Source of the DNA: Rhizobiales bacterium Ga0077545 | Lineage (GTDB): Bacteria > Pseudomonadota > Alphaproteobacteria > Rhizobiales > Methylopilaceae | NCBI GenBank assembly: GCA_001464335.1 | Contig: LNEV01000010.1 | Location: forward strand, 62,001 to 126,000 | Direction of reading: 5' to 3' | Length of the DNA stretch: 64,000 bases | Part shown: in pieces, positions 17,908-27,472 of the stretch | Layout: every line of letters starts with the position of its first letter | How positions within the stretch are numbered: the first letter of the stretch is position 1 | Made by a program: the position numbers and the translations under genes | Notes under the pieces: generated by a model | What the model was told of the DNA's origin: nothing | The model's database searches: none | The model's input: only the letters and a program-made list of their open reading frames with translations

Positions 17908-20346
17908 TCAGTCCTTGGCCAGAGCCTTCGGCTTGGGCTTCGAGGGCCGCTTGGGCGCGGGCTTTGCCTTCGGCTTTGCAACCGCTTTAGGCTTTGCCTT
18001 GGCCTTCGGCTTCGCAGCCTTGGGGGCAGCATCCTCGCGGACGATCTTTTCCGGCTTCGGCGTGATGCGGCCGTCGGGGAACTCAAAGCCGAGCTTGGCA
18101 TCCTTGCCCTCGCCTTCCAGAACGACCTTCACCGCACCGCCCTCGGCCAGCCTGCCGAACAGAACCTCTTCGGCGAGCGGCTTCTTGATCGTCTCCTGAA
18201 TGAGACGCGCGAGAGGCCGCGCGCCCATGTTCGGATCGTAGCCCTTCTCCGCGAGCCAGCCGCGTGCCTCGTCCGATAGTTCGATCGTGACATTGCGGTC
18301 GGCGAGCTGAGCTTCGAGCTGAAGCACGAACTTGTCGACGACCTTCTGCACGACTTCCTGCGGAAGGCCCGCGAAGGACACGATGGCGTCCAGACGGTTG
18401 CGGAATTCCGGTGCGAACAGGCGGTTGAGGGCTTCGGTGTCCTCGCCCTCGCGCTTCGAACGGCCGAAGCCGATCGGAGGCCGCGTCATGTCGGATGCGC
18501 CCGCATTGGTCGTCATGACAAGAACGACGTTGCGGAAATCGACCGTCTTTCCGTTGTGGTCGGTCAGCTTGCCGTGATCCATGACCTGAAGAAGGATGTT
18601 GAACAGGTCCGGATGCGCCTTCTCGATTTCGTCGAGCAGCAGCACGCAGTGCGGATGCTGATCGACGCCATCGGTCAGAAGACCGCCCTGATCGAAGCCG
18701 ACATAGCCGGGAGGTGCGCCGAGCAGCCGCGAGACCGTGTGACGCTCCATATATTCCGACATGTCGAAGCGCAGCATCTCCACACCGAGAACGGAGGCGA
18801 GCTGCTTTGCGACTTCGGTCTTGCCGACGCCGGTGGGGCCCGAGAACAGGTAGCAGCCGATCGGCTTCTCCGCATCGCGCAGGCCCGCACGGGCGAGCTT
18901 GATCGACGAGGAAAGCGCCTCAATGGCCTTGTCCTGTCCGTACACGACACGCTTCAGCGTCTCGGTGAGGTTTTTCAGGACCTCGGCATCGTCCTTGGAA
19001 ACGGTCTTGGGCGGAATGCGGGCAATGCTCGCAACCGCAGCCTCGATCTCTTTGAGGCCGATGGTCTTCTTGCGCTTGTTCTCCGGCAGAAGCATCTGCG
19101 AGGCGCCGGTTTCGTCGATCACGTCGATCGCCTTGTCCGGCAGCTTCCGGTCATGGATGTAGCGCGCCGAAAGCTCGACGGCCGCCTTGATGGCCTCGTT
19201 CGTGTAGCGAACGCGGTGGAAGCTCTCGTAATAGGGCTTCAGCCCCTTCAGGATCTCGATCGCGTCCGGCACCGTCGGTTCCGGCACGTCGATCTTCTGG
19301 AAGCGACGCACGAGGGCGCGATCCTTCTCGAAGTACTGACGGTACTCCTTGTAGGTGGTCGAGCCGATGCATTTCAGCGTGCCGGAGGCCAGAGCGGGCT
19401 TCAGCAGGTTGGAGGCATCCATCGCCCCGCCCGAGGTCGCGCCCGCGCCGATGACCGTGTGGATCTCGTCGATGAAGAGGATCGCACCGGGGGTGTTTTC
19501 CATCTCCTTCACGACCTGCTTCAGACGCTCCTCGAAATCGCCGCGATAGCGCGTGCCCGCAAGCAGCGAGCCCATGTCGAGGGAATAGACCGTCGCGTCC
19601 TCCAGAACGTCGGGCACTTCGCCACGAACGATCCGGCGCGCGAGACCTTCCGCGATGGCGGTCTTGCCGACGCCCGGATCGCCCACGAAGAGCGGATTGT
19701 TCTTCGTGCGGCGGCACAGGATCTGGATCGTGCGCTGGATCTCCGTGTCGCGTCCGATCAGCGGATCGACCTTGCCTTCACGCGCCTTCTTGTTGAGGTT
19801 GACGGTGTAGGCTTCGAGCGCGTCCTGCTTCTTTTTCGAGCCGCCGCTTTCCTCTGCGGCGGATTCATCGTCGGCACCCCGCGCCGGGCGTGCTTCCGAG
19901 GCGCCGGGACGCTTGGCGATGCCGTGGCTGATGTAGTTCACGGCGTCGTAGCGCGTCATGTCCTGCTCCTGCAGGAAATAGGCGGCGTGGCTTTCGCGCT
20001 CGGCAAAGATGGCGACGAGCACATTGGCGCCCGTGACCTCTTCGCGGCCGGACGACTGCACATGAATGACCGCGCGCTGGATGACGCGCTGGAAACCGGC
20101 TGTCGGCTTTGAATCCTCCGCCCCGTCAGTCACGAGGTTGTCGAGTTCGGTGTCGACATATTCGGCGAGGTTTCGCTTCAGCTGCTCGACCTCGACATTG
20201 CAGGCGCGCATGACCGCAACCGCGTCCTGATCGTCGATCAGGGACAGCAGGAGATGTTCAAGCGTCGCATATTCGTGATTGCGCTCATTGGCGAGCGCGA
20301 GCGCCCGGTGAAGGCTCTGTTCCAGGCTGTGAGAAAATGTGGGCAC
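17908..20346 (-). CDS. clpA: ATP-dependent Clp protease ATP-binding subunit ClpA
   Basis: A class I AAA+ unfoldase of 812 residues. It has an N-terminal Clp repeat domain (1-145), D1 with Walker A GDPGVGKT (222-229), and D2 with a second Walker A GPTGVGKT near residue 500 and FDMSEYME. Two nucleotide domains without a ClpB middle domain identify ClpA. It unfolds substrates for ClpP. The last about 43 residues form a lysine-, alanine- and proline-rich tail absent from E. coli ClpA. The adaptor gene clpS lies eight bases upstream, so clpS-clpA is an operon. Confidence 0.97.
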   Translation of the reverse strand: MPTFSHSLEQSLHRALALANERNHEYATLEHLLLSLIDDQDAVAVMRACNVEVEQLKRNLAEYVDTELDNLVTDGAEDSKPTAGFQRVIQRAVIHVQSSGREEVTGANVLVAIFAERESHAAYFLQEQDMTRYDAVNYISHGIAKRPGASEARPARGADDESAAEESGGSKKKQDALEAYTVNLNKKAREGKVDPLIGRDTEIQRTIQILCRRTKNNPLFVGDPGVGKTAIAEGLARRIVRGEVPDVLEDATVYSLDMGSLLAGTRYRGDFEERLKQVVKEMENTPGAILFIDEIHTVIGAGATSGGAMDASNLLKPALASGTLKCIGSTTYKEYRQYFEKDRALVRRFQKIDVPEPTVPDAIEILKGLKPYYESFHRVRYTNEAIKAAVELSARYIHDRKLPDKAIDVIDETGASQMLLPENKRKKTIGLKEIEAAVASIARIPPKTVSKDDAEVLKNLTETLKRVVYGQDKAIEALSSSIKLARAGLRDAEKPIGCYLFSGPTGVGKTEVAKQLASVLGVEMLRFDMSEYMERHTVSRLLGAPPGYVGFDQGGLLTDGVDQHPHCVLLLDEIEKAHPDLFNILLQVMDHGKLTDHNGKTVDFRNVVLVMTTNAGASDMTRPPIGFGRSKREGEDTEALNRLFAPEFRNRLDAIVSFAGLPQEVVQKVVDKFVLQLEAQLADRNVTIELSDEARGWLAEKGYDPNMGARPLARLIQETIKKPLAEEVLFGRLAEGGAVKVVLEGEGKDAKLGFEFPDGRITPKPEKIVREDAAPKAAKPKAKAKPKAVAKPKAKPAPKRPSKPKPKALAKD

Positions 20347-20354
20347 TCAGGACC

Positions 20355-20714
20355 TCATTTCTTTTCCATGACGCATTGCAGAGGGTGCTGATGCCTCCTT
20401 GCAAAATCCATGACTTGCGTGACCTTCGTCTCGGCCACTTCGTAGGTGAAAATGCCGCACTCGCCGACACCGTGCTGGTGAACATGCAGCATGACCTGGG
20501 TCGCCTCGTCCCGGTTCTTGTTGAAGAACCGCTCCAGCACATGGACGACGAATTCCATGGGCGTGTAGTCGTCGTTCAGGAGAAGCACCCTGTAGAGATT
20601 GGGTTTTTTGGCCTTGGGCTTGGCCTTGGTGGCAACGGCCGTTCCGGCGCCATCGCCCGCACCGTTTTTCGGTGCCGCCATGATGTCAGGTTCGCGTCCC
20701 GTCATAACCATCAA
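20355..20714 (-). CDS. clpS: ATP-dependent Clp protease adaptor ClpS
   Basis: The ClpS fold covers the last about 80 residues ([17 protein letters not shown], then [19 protein letters not shown]). It delivers N-degron substrates to ClpA. The first about 38 residues are a lysine- and alanine-rich extension. In-frame methionines at 20705 and 20681 are possible alternative starts. The gene is the first of the clpS-clpA unit and is divergent from the carboxypeptidase gene. Confidence 0.95.
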   Translation of the reverse strand: MMVMTGREPDIMAAPKNGAGDGAGTAVATKAKPKAKKPNLYRVLLLNDDYTPMEFVVHVLERFFNKNRDEATQVMLHVHQHGVGECGIFTYEVAETKVTQVMDFARRHQHPLQCVMEKK

Positions 20715-20905
20715 GAATTCAGCCCTCTTGCCCGCAACCCGGATTCGCTCTCGGGGATGAATCTAGTATCGCATGGGCTGTTGCGCCAGACGCAGCCGCG
20801 AAAACGGAGGCTGGGTTGCATAAACCGTGCAGCAACCATGATCCGGCCAGATTACGGCGTCATTCGTCCCGCGCCGGGATTCCGCGGACATTTTCCAACG
20901 GGGGT

Positions 20906-20921
20906 TTAACGCCTCCGTAAC
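20906..20921 (+). promoter_or_regulatory. Weak candidate CtrA box before the carboxypeptidase gene
   Basis: TTAA-N7-GTAAC (TTAACGCCTCCGTAAC) differs by one base from the alphaproteobacterial CtrA consensus TTAA-N7-TTAAC. It is 76 bases upstream of the carboxypeptidase start. This is a sequence match only. Confidence 0.3.
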
Positions 20922-20996
20922 CGCGCCCATTCCATTCTGTCTGCCAGACGGGAGACTGATGCCGGTCGTTTACCGGGAGCAGGGACAAACGAGAGT

Positions 20997-22967
20997 ATGG
21001 GTAGCGTAACCTCCACGAAATTCGGGAAAATCCTGGCCGCGCTCGCTTGCGCGTGCCTGATCTCGCTTGGCGTAAGCGGGCCTTCCGGCATGAGCGGTGT
21101 CTCCGAAGCCCACGCACAGACCGCCAAGAAGAAGGCGTCCTCCAAGAAAACCAAGAGAAAGCAGACGGCCCGCAAGAAGAGCACCGGCGGCGGCTATTCG
21201 CCCCCCTATGCGGCGCTCGTCGTCGACGCGAAGACCGGGAAGGTTCTCCACGCAGACAACGCGGACGCGATCCGCCATCCGGCATCGCTTACCAAGGTGA
21301 TGACGCTTTATGTTCTTTTCGACGAACTGGAGCGCGGTTCGCTCACTCTGAACACTCCGCTCAAGGTGTCGTCCGAGGCCTCCCGTCAGGCCCCGTCCAA
21401 GCTTGGGCTGAAGACCGGCGACACGATCCGCGTGGAAGACGCGATCAAGGCTCTGGTTACAAAATCGGCAAACGATGCCGCCGTTGTCATCGCCGAAAAT
21501 ATTTCGGGCACGCATTCCGCCTTTGCCCAGCGCATGACGCGCAAGGCCCGCGCGCTCGGCATGAACTCGACCGTCTATCACAACGCGAACGGCCTGCCCG
21601 ACACCAAGCAGGTTACGACGGCGCGCGACCTTGCCATTCTCGGCCGTGCGATTCAGGACAACCATCCCGGCTATTTCAAATATTTCGGCACCCGCAGCTT
21701 CACCTGGCGGGGACAGACCTTCTCAAACCACAACCGCCTGCTCGGAAACGTGCGCGGCGTCGATGGCATCAAGACGGGCTTTGTGCGGGCGTCCGGCTTC
21801 AACCTCCTGACCTCCGCGAAAGACGATGGCCGCGAGGTCGTTGCGGTCGTGCTCGGCGGACGCAGCTCCGCGTCGCGCGATGCGCGGATGCGCGAACTCG
21901 TTCAGGGCAATATCGTGCTGGCCTCGTCGGGACGCCGTACCGCACCGAAGCTCATCGCCTCGGCAACCAATGAACCTCCGGCCGTGCTTGCCCTCGCAAG
22001 TGACCGTTCTTCGGCTTCAACGGCAATTGCCGCCGCCGAGGCTCCGGCCCCGCTTTGGAAGACCGGAGCAGTTCCCGTTCCCGCGCCGCGCCCCTCGACG
22101 ACACCGACGCAGGGCGTGACACCGGACCCTGTTCTTGCCGCGCTGGCTTCCTCGCAGCCGGCTCCCGTCACCACTCCCGCGGCCATTCCCGCTCCACCGC
22201 TGCCGGTCGCCGCGCCTGCGCAGCTGCAGCAGACCGATGTTCCGCTTCCCGTTCTGGTCGAACGGGCACCCGGCGCCGCCGCGCCGGCCGTGCAGGCCGC
22301 ACCGGCCGGCACCCATCAACCGCCACCCGAAGAAATCGCCCGACGCGTGCAGACGGCCATGGCCGCCGCCGCGCCGTCGAACGGCATGCGCTGGGTCGTC
22401 GGCGCACAGCCGACGCAGGCCGCCGCCGCGATTCAGGCAAGCGCCGTCGCCAATGCCTATGCAGGCGGCACGACGCCCGGCTCAGGCCTGACCTCCGCAT
22501 CGCAACGCGCGCAGGTCGCCCAAGCCCAGGTCGCACACGCTCAGAACGTCGCCGCACAACAGCCGGCAGCTCTTTCTCCGGACGTCCGCCGCGTGCACAC
22601 GCTACCCATCAGGCCCAGCAATGTGGCCCAGGCGAGCGTCATTCCGACCGGCTCCGAACACATCGATGCCGTGCCCGTCGACGAACCCGTTCAGCCCGCC
22701 CCGGCCGTGGCAAAGGCTCCGCCTCCCGGCTGGATGATCCAGATCGGCGCGACGCCCGACCAGACTCAGGCCCTTGGCCTTATCGACCGCGCGAGCAAGG
22801 CCGTGAAGGCGGTCGACCGCGACGCCGAGCCCTATACTGAAACTGTCGAGAAGGACGGCGTGACTTTGTATCGAGCGCGCTTCGCCGGTCTCAACGAACG
22901 CTCCGCGACCGCGGCCTGCCGGGCCGTGAAGCGCGACAGCCTGTCCTGTTTTACTCTCAAGAATTAG
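20997..22967 (+). CDS. D-alanyl-D-alanine carboxypeptidase with SPOR domain
   Basis: The 656-residue protein has a signal peptide (cleavage near residue 40) and a lysine-rich segment. A peptidase S11 domain follows, with SLTK (97-100), SAN (about 157) and KTG (about 259). A long proline- and alanine-rich linker (about 330-570) leads to a C-terminal SPOR domain (about 575-656, from GWMIQIGA). It should trim pentapeptides in the periplasm. The SPOR domain suggests targeting to denuded glycan at the division site. It is a single gene, divergent from clpS. Confidence 0.92.
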   Translation: MGSVTSTKFGKILAALACACLISLGVSGPSGMSGVSEAHAQTAKKKASSKKTKRKQTARKKSTGGGYSPPYAALVVDAKTGKVLHADNADAIRHPASLTKVMTLYVLFDELERGSLTLNTPLKVSSEASRQAPSKLGLKTGDTIRVEDAIKALVTKSANDAAVVIAENISGTHSAFAQRMTRKARALGMNSTVYHNANGLPDTKQVTTARDLAILGRAIQDNHPGYFKYFGTRSFTWRGQTFSNHNRLLGNVRGVDGIKTGFVRASGFNLLTSAKDDGREVVAVVLGGRSSASRDARMRELVQGNIVLASSGRRTAPKLIASATNEPPAVLALASDRSSASTAIAAAEAPAPLWKTGAVPVPAPRPSTTPTQGVTPDPVLAALASSQPAPVTTPAAIPAPPLPVAAPAQLQQTDVPLPVLVERAPGAAAPAVQAAPAGTHQPPPEEIARRVQTAMAAAAPSNGMRWVVGAQPTQAAAAIQASAVANAYAGGTTPGSGLTSASQRAQVAQAQVAHAQNVAAQQPAALSPDVRRVHTLPIRPSNVAQASVIPTGSEHIDAVPVDEPVQPAPAVAKAPPPGWMIQIGATPDQTQALGLIDRASKAVKAVDRDAEPYTETVEKDGVTLYRARFAGLNERSATAACRAVKRDSLSCFTLKN

Positions 22968-22997
22968 GGGCCGAGTATGCACCCGAAAGTAGAGACC

Positions 22998-23498
22998 TCA
23001 GCGGCGCAGACGCAGCAAAACGTCCTTGGCCTGGTTGATCCGGCTGGCGAGCCAGTCCGATCCGCCGCGGTCCGGATGGAGCTTCTGCATGAGCGCGCGA
23101 TGCGCTCGCCGGATTTCCTCCGGTCCGGCCCCCGGATCAAGCCCCAGGACCTTGTGCGCCTCATTCTCGGTCATCGGGCCCTCGCCCGCCGCGTTTCGGC
23201 GCCGCGCGTCAGCATTGCCCTTCAGGTCTTCGCCCCCGACGGAAGTCCGGCGGTTCAGATCGGGTTTGACTGAGGCCTGCTTCACATAGGACGCGAGCAG
23301 AGAGGCGCCGAGCACGATGAGGGCAAGGCCGAAGCCGCCGCGCCCGATGGCGACCAGAAGCCCGCCCAGCATAACCCCGCCGACGCCCGCCGACAGCATC
23401 AGCCGCTGGCCCGCGTTTGACGGGTCCTTCCCCACATAGACGCGGGTGAAGAACAGATAGAAGACGAATGCGAGGGCGGCGAGGAGGAGGAGCAACAC
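22998..23498 (-). CDS. Membrane-anchored DnaJ-domain protein
   Basis: The 166-residue protein starts with a hydrophobic helix ([17 protein letters not shown]) and has a second membrane region at about residues 33-68. The C-terminal 60 residues are a J domain with the HPD motif in [11 protein letters not shown]. It is likely to recruit DnaK to the inner membrane, similar in plan to TIM14/DjlA-type proteins. It is convergent with the carboxypeptidase gene (30 bases) and divergent from panC. The partner is unknown. Confidence 0.85.
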   Translation of the reverse strand: MLLLLLAALAFVFYLFFTRVYVGKDPSNAGQRLMLSAGVGGVMLGGLLVAIGRGGFGLALIVLGASLLASYVKQASVKPDLNRRTSVGGEDLKGNADARRRNAAGEGPMTENEAHKVLGLDPGAGPEEIRRAHRALMQKLHPDRGGSDWLASRINQAKDVLLRLRR

Positions 23499-23573
23499 TC
23501 CGGCCTTATCGCATTTCCCGCACGTGCAGGCGAGCCTTGGCGCAGCCCTGACGGCTTGATAGGTGTGTGCGCC

Positions 23574-24437
23574 ATGTCACAGCCCCGCATCGTCCACACC
23601 CGATCCGATCTCCAATCCGCCATCGCCGCCTTTCGAAAGGCTAGAGAGCGCGTCGCCCTCGTGCCGACCATGGGGGCGTTGCATGAGGGCCATCTGGCGC
23701 TGGTGCGGCTGGCGTGCGGCAAGGCCGAGCGTGTCGTCGTCTCGATCTTCGTGAACCCGACGCAGTTCGCCCCGCACGAGGATTTCGACAAGTATCCCCG
23801 CACGCTTGACAGCGATGCGGAAGCGCTGGCCGGAGAAAATGTCGATATCATCTACGCGCCCGGACGCGAGGAGATGTATGCGGCGGACTTCTCGACCCGC
23901 GTTCTGCCGGACGGCGGACCCGCGGCGGGGCTGGAAAGCGATGCGCGCCCGCATTTCTTCGGCGGCGTCGCAACCGTTGTAACAAAATTGCTGTTGCAGG
24001 TGCGGCCCGATCTTGCCGTATTCGGCGAAAAGGACTGGCAGCAGCTTCAGGTCGTCAAACGCATGGTGCGCGATCTCGACATCGGAGTCGACATTGTCCC
24101 TGGCCCAACCGTGCGCGAGAAGGACGGCCTCGCCCTCTCTTCCCGCAACCGCTATCTGGAACCCAAACACCGCGAGGCCGCACCCGCACTGCACCGCGTG
24201 CTGAACGAGAGCGCGGTTCTGATTTCGCGCGGCGCGCCCATTGCCCAAGTGATGACAAGCGCCCGGCACGAGATCGAGAAAGCGGGCTTCACGGTCGATT
24301 ATGTCGAGGCACGCCATGCCGAGACCTTGGCGCCCGTCGCCGATGCCCATCACGGCCCGGTGCGGCTGCTTGTGGCGGCGCGGATCGGCGGCACGCGGCT
24401 GATCGACAATGTGCCGGTTCCGCACGGAAAGGATTGA
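23574..24437 (+). CDS. panC: Pantothenate synthetase
   Basis: The protein joins pantoate and beta-alanine with ATP to give pantothenate. The HIGH-like MGALHEGH motif, [19 protein letters not shown] and the LSSRNRYL motif are all present, with normal length (287). The start at 23574 (MSQPR) is preferred to an ATG 18 bases upstream. panB is not adjacent. The next gene starts three bases after the stop. Confidence 0.96.
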   Translation: MSQPRIVHTRSDLQSAIAAFRKARERVALVPTMGALHEGHLALVRLACGKAERVVVSIFVNPTQFAPHEDFDKYPRTLDSDAEALAGENVDIIYAPGREEMYAADFSTRVLPDGGPAAGLESDARPHFFGGVATVVTKLLLQVRPDLAVFGEKDWQQLQVVKRMVRDLDIGVDIVPGPTVREKDGLALSSRNRYLEPKHREAAPALHRVLNESAVLISRGAPIAQVMTSARHEIEKAGFTVDYVEARHAETLAPVADAHHGPVRLLVAARIGGTRLIDNVPVPHGKD

Positions 24438-24440
24438 GAC

Positions 24441-24890
24441 GTGTCCGGACTTTTCGAGAAATATCGCAGCACGCTTATCGGCAAGACGGTGGGCGAAGTC
24501 TGGCGCGGGCATGGTTCGATTTTCCTCGAATGCGCGGAGCCCGGCGCGGTGATGCGGCGTGACGGGCTGACGGACCAGTTGCTGGGTCATTACACGGTGA
24601 TGATCGAAGGCGGCTGGCGGATCGAGGACGGTGCGTCCATGATGTGCGATCAGTCCAGCGACCCGGTGGCGTGGGATGCGGTTTCCGGCAGGCTCGCGGG
24701 AAGCACGATCGAGGATGCGCGCCTTGGCGCGAATTCCGAACTCAGCGTGCAGCTTTCGGGCGGGCTTCGTCTCGTTTCCGTTGCGGCACCCGGCGAACAG
24801 CCGGGATGGCGGATTTTCGATCGCCGTTCGGTGCCCGGCGAGGAAGTCTGGATCAAGGTGAAGGACGGCGCGATCTTCGAGGATCGCTGA
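24441..24890 (+). CDS. Conserved hypothetical protein, 149 residues
   Basis: It uses a GTG start three bases after panC and is very likely in the same transcript. It has no signal peptide or membrane segment. The sequence is mixed polar with several GWR motifs (EGGWRIEDG, QPGWRIFDR), suggesting a compact beta-rich fold. I do not recognise the family and do not infer a role in pantothenate metabolism from position alone. Confidence 0.55.
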   Translation: MSGLFEKYRSTLIGKTVGEVWRGHGSIFLECAEPGAVMRRDGLTDQLLGHYTVMIEGGWRIEDGASMMCDQSSDPVAWDAVSGRLAGSTIEDARLGANSELSVQLSGGLRLVSVAAPGEQPGWRIFDRRSVPGEEVWIKVKDGAIFEDR

Positions 24891-24972
24891 TCTTTCCATT
24901 CCGAACTCTGATGCACGCGATCAGAGCTTTGCGCTTTTCTCACGCGCCGGGCTCGTGCAGTTTGCTCCGTGA

Positions 24973-25026
24973 ACCCCTCACCCGGTCGCCCTCGGCGACT
25001 CGACCTCTCCCACAGGGGGAGAGGCG
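24973..25026. repeat. REP-like intergenic palindromic element
   Basis: The stretch holds CCCCTCACCCGG, then a short palindrome GTCGCC-ctc-GGCGAC, then CTCTCCCACAGGGGGAGAG. This layout is familiar from small palindromic intergenic elements that recur in many alphaproteobacterial genomes. No second copy was found in this window. It lies between the 24441 gene and the GST gene. Confidence 0.6.
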
Positions 25027-25039
25027 AAGGAGCCCGAAA

Positions 25040-25690
25040 ATGTCCCTCACGCTCGTCATCGGCAACAAGGCCTATTCCTCCTGGTCCATGCGGCCGTGGA
25101 TCGCGCTGAAGGAAGCGGACATTGCTTTCGAGGAGATCGTCATCCCGATCTACATCGAGGGCTCGAGCGAGAAGATTTTCGCCCATTCCCCGGCGGGCAA
25201 GGTGCCGATCCTGAAAGACGGCGACCTGACGATCTGGGATTCGCTCGCCATTCTGGAATATCTGGCGGAAACCTATCCCCAGGCGCGGCTGTGGCCCTCG
25301 GACAAACGCGCACGGGCGCTGGCGCGGGCGATCTCGGCGGAGATGCATTCGGGCTTCGTGCCGCTGCGCAAGCTGATGACCATGAATCTGCGGCGGCACT
25401 ATCCGGGCTTCGAGGTGCCCGAAGATGTGCAGGCCAATGTGGACCGCGTGCAGCAGATCTGGGACGAGACCCGCGCCGCGCACGGCAAGGACGGCCCCTT
25501 CCTGTTCGGCCATTTCACGGCGGCGGATGCGATGTATGCCCCCGTCGTCACGCGCTTCAAAACCTATGACGTGAAGCTGACCCCGACATCGCAGGCCTAT
25601 GCGGATGCGATCCTTGCCCTGCCCTCCGTGAAGGACTGGTATGCGGGCGCGGCTGCGGAAAGCTGGGTACTGGACCAGTACGAGTACTGA
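25040..25690 (+). CDS. Glutathione S-transferase family protein
   Basis: A 216-residue protein with an N-terminal thioredoxin-like domain (YSSWSMRPWIAL at about 11-23 supplies the active-site serine region, and the cis-Pro lies in GKVPIL). DSLAILEYLAE and an all-helical C-terminal domain follow. It probably conjugates glutathione to small electrophiles. The start is at 25040, just after the REP-like element. The longer ORF upstream passes through that element and is rejected. It is followed by a strong hairpin before the DUF1489 gene. Confidence 0.88.
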   Translation: MSLTLVIGNKAYSSWSMRPWIALKEADIAFEEIVIPIYIEGSSEKIFAHSPAGKVPILKDGDLTIWDSLAILEYLAETYPQARLWPSDKRARALARAISAEMHSGFVPLRKLMTMNLRRHYPGFEVPEDVQANVDRVQQIWDETRAAHGKDGPFLFGHFTAADAMYAPVVTRFKTYDVKLTPTSQAYADAILALPSVKDWYAGAAAESWVLDQYEY

Positions 25691-25711
25691 GCCGCCCACA
25701 AGGGGCTTGCT

Positions 25712-25733
25712 CCTGCCGCCGACTGGCGGCAGG
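25712..25733 (+). promoter_or_regulatory. Hairpin over the DUF1489 ribosome binding site
   Basis: A perfect nine-base stem CCTGCCGCC-gact-GGCGGCAGG ends seven bases before the start codon at 25741. Its 3' arm includes the AGG of the likely Shine-Dalgarno sequence. There is no T-run, so it is not a standard terminator. Confidence 0.55.
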
Positions 25734-25740
25734 AAGAGAC

Positions 25741-26175
25741 ATGCCTCTTCACCTGCAGAAACTGAGCGTCGGCTCGGAAAGCTTCGAGGACCTTGCCGAA
25801 TGGCTTGAGGGCGAAGTGGGTCTGCGCCGCAAACGTGGCGAGGAAGAAGTCTACATCCACACCACCCGTATGATGCCGAGCCGGGGCGAGGAAATCGTCG
25901 CCGGCGGCTCGATGTACTGGATCATCCGGGGTGTGATGTGCTGTCGCCAGCGTGTGCTCGATCTTCGGCCGGTGACCGGACGCGACGGTATTTCGCGCTG
26001 CGATATCGTGCTCGAGCCGGAACTTCATCGCACCGAGCCGCGCCCGCACCGTGCGTTCCAGGGCTGGCGCTATCTCGCGCCGAACGACGCGCCGAACGAT
26101 CTGAGGGACATGACGGAAGGCACTGGTCTTCCGGCCCATCTGGTGCTCGAACTGAAGGAGCTGGGACTGCTGTGA
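25741..26175 (+). CDS. DUF1489 family protein
   Basis: The 144-residue soluble protein begins MPLHLQKLSVGSESFEDLAEW and includes TRMMPSRGEEI and RPHRAFQGWRYL, the pattern I associate with DUF1489, which is widespread in Hyphomicrobiales and has no known function. Its stop overlaps the next start (GTGA), so translation is coupled to the DUF599 gene. Confidence 0.8.
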   Translation: MPLHLQKLSVGSESFEDLAEWLEGEVGLRRKRGEEEVYIHTTRMMPSRGEEIVAGGSMYWIIRGVMCCRQRVLDLRPVTGRDGISRCDIVLEPELHRTEPRPHRAFQGWRYLAPNDAPNDLRDMTEGTGLPAHLVLELKELGLL

Positions 26176-26861
26176 GCGGCTTCTCCACCCTCGACTATAT
26201 CTCTCTCGCCGTCTTCATCGGCGCGTGGTTCGTCTATTATTCCTATGTCGAGTTTTCGCCGCGCGGCAAAGGCAGCCTCAACGCGATCATCCATGAGGCG
26301 CGTTTCGAATGGATGCGCCGTTGCTATGCGCGCGAGAACCGGATTTTCGACTCGCAGATCATGGCCAGCCTGCAGAACGGCACCGCCTTCTTCGCCTCCA
26401 GCGCCTTCCTCGCCGTCGGCGGCACGCTGTCCGCACTGAGTTTTACCGACGCCGCGCTCGAAGTGTTCGGAGCCCTCCCCTTCTCGGCCGCGACAACGCG
26501 GGCGGTTTTCGAGATAAAGGTTCTGGGGCTCGCGATCATCTTCGCCTATTCCTTCTTCAAGCTCGTCTGGTCGTACAGACTTTTCAACTATGTCGCGATC
26601 CTGATGGGGGCGATGCCGATCGCCGGAAGCAAGGACAAGGATGCGGTGGAGAAATCCATCCAGCGCGCCGCGCGGATGAACATCTCGGCAGCCAAGCATT
26701 TCAACCGCGGTCTGCGGGCCTATTTCTTCGCCATCGCCTATCTCGGCTGGTTCGCCGGCCCGGTCGTGTTCATGGTGACGACATTGGTCGTGGCGAGCGT
26801 GCTGTGGCGGCGGCAGTTCGCCTCCGATTCCGTCGAGGCGGCAACATGGTCGACGTCATGA
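26172..26861 (+). CDS. DUF599 membrane protein
   Basis: It starts with a GTG overlapping the previous stop. The 229-residue protein has four transmembrane helices: about 7-23, 73-92, 118-134 and 180-205. Motifs such as RFEWMRRCYARENRIFD, QNGTAFFASS and NRGLRAYFF mark the DUF599 family of uncharacterised membrane proteins. Its stop overlaps the following start (ATGA). Confidence 0.85.
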   Translation: MSGFSTLDYISLAVFIGAWFVYYSYVEFSPRGKGSLNAIIHEARFEWMRRCYARENRIFDSQIMASLQNGTAFFASSAFLAVGGTLSALSFTDAALEVFGALPFSAATTRAVFEIKVLGLAIIFAYSFFKLVWSYRLFNYVAILMGAMPIAGSKDKDAVEKSIQRAARMNISAAKHFNRGLRAYFFAIAYLGWFAGPVVFMVTTLVVASVLWRRQFASDSVEAATWSTS

Positions 26862-27472
26862 CAAGCGAACGCGATATCGAGAACATGATGCTGAGGCTGG
26901 TGCGCGAGCATGTGCATGAGCGCAGCATCGCGCCGTCCGATGTGGCGCGCGCGGTCGCTCCGAAAGGTACGTCCTGGCAGGGATTGCTGCGCCGGGTGCG
27001 CGATGTCGCCGTGCGGCTTGCCTCAGAGGAACAGGTCGTCATCCTGCGCAAGGGACAGCCGGTCGATCCGAAGACCTTCCGCGGCGTCTACCGCATCGCC
27101 GCCGGGGCACAGGACGAACTGCAACGCATCCGCCAGTCCGTCTCGGCGGTGCTGCCCGAGGTCGGCTTCGGCACAACCCAGCAAGCGTTCGACGATTACG
27201 ACGACGGCCTTACCGATTATCAGGGCCAGGACCCGGCCTTGTTCGAGGATCCCGACGGGCTGCGGCCCGTACAGCCGGGCACGATGACCGATATTGCGGG
27301 CGTGCTAGAGTACTATCTGCGTTCCAAGCTCGATCACGCGGCCGGCGGGTATGCGGAAATAGGTGATGACGTCGTCGGCCTGCCGGGTGAGGTAGATGAA
27401 GAGACGGTCCTGCCAGACCGGCATTCCGCCCTGCGGCGAGATCTTGAACGAACGCCGACCGATGAAGAATGA
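26858..27472 (+). CDS. DUF3253 domain protein with long C-terminal extension
   Basis: The ATG at 26858 overlaps the DUF599 stop, and an ATG at 26846 is possible. Residues about 3-82 match DUF3253, a small winged-helix-like domain (IAPSDVARAV, WQGLLRRVRDVA, RKGQPVDP). About 120 further residues are acidic with repeated DPxL-type motifs (DYDDGLTDYQGQDPAL) and are not part of the known domain. The last 168 bases run antisense to the 3' end of kup. The kup end looks normal, so the tail of this protein is the odd one. Confidence 0.7.
   Translation: MTSERDIENMMLRLVREHVHERSIAPSDVARAVAPKGTSWQGLLRRVRDVAVRLASEEQVVILRKGQPVDPKTFRGVYRIAAGAQDELQRIRQSVSAVLPEVGFGTTQQAFDDYDDGLTDYQGQDPALFEDPDGLRPVQPGTMTDIAGVLEYYLRSKLDHAAGGYAEIGDDVVGLPGEVDEETVLPDRHSALRRDLERTPTDEE

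Noticed and set aside
18556..20112. 518-codon frame antisense to clpA
   Set aside because: It mirrors the ClpA reading frame, is rich in Arg and Asp without domain motifs, and has no ribosome binding site context.
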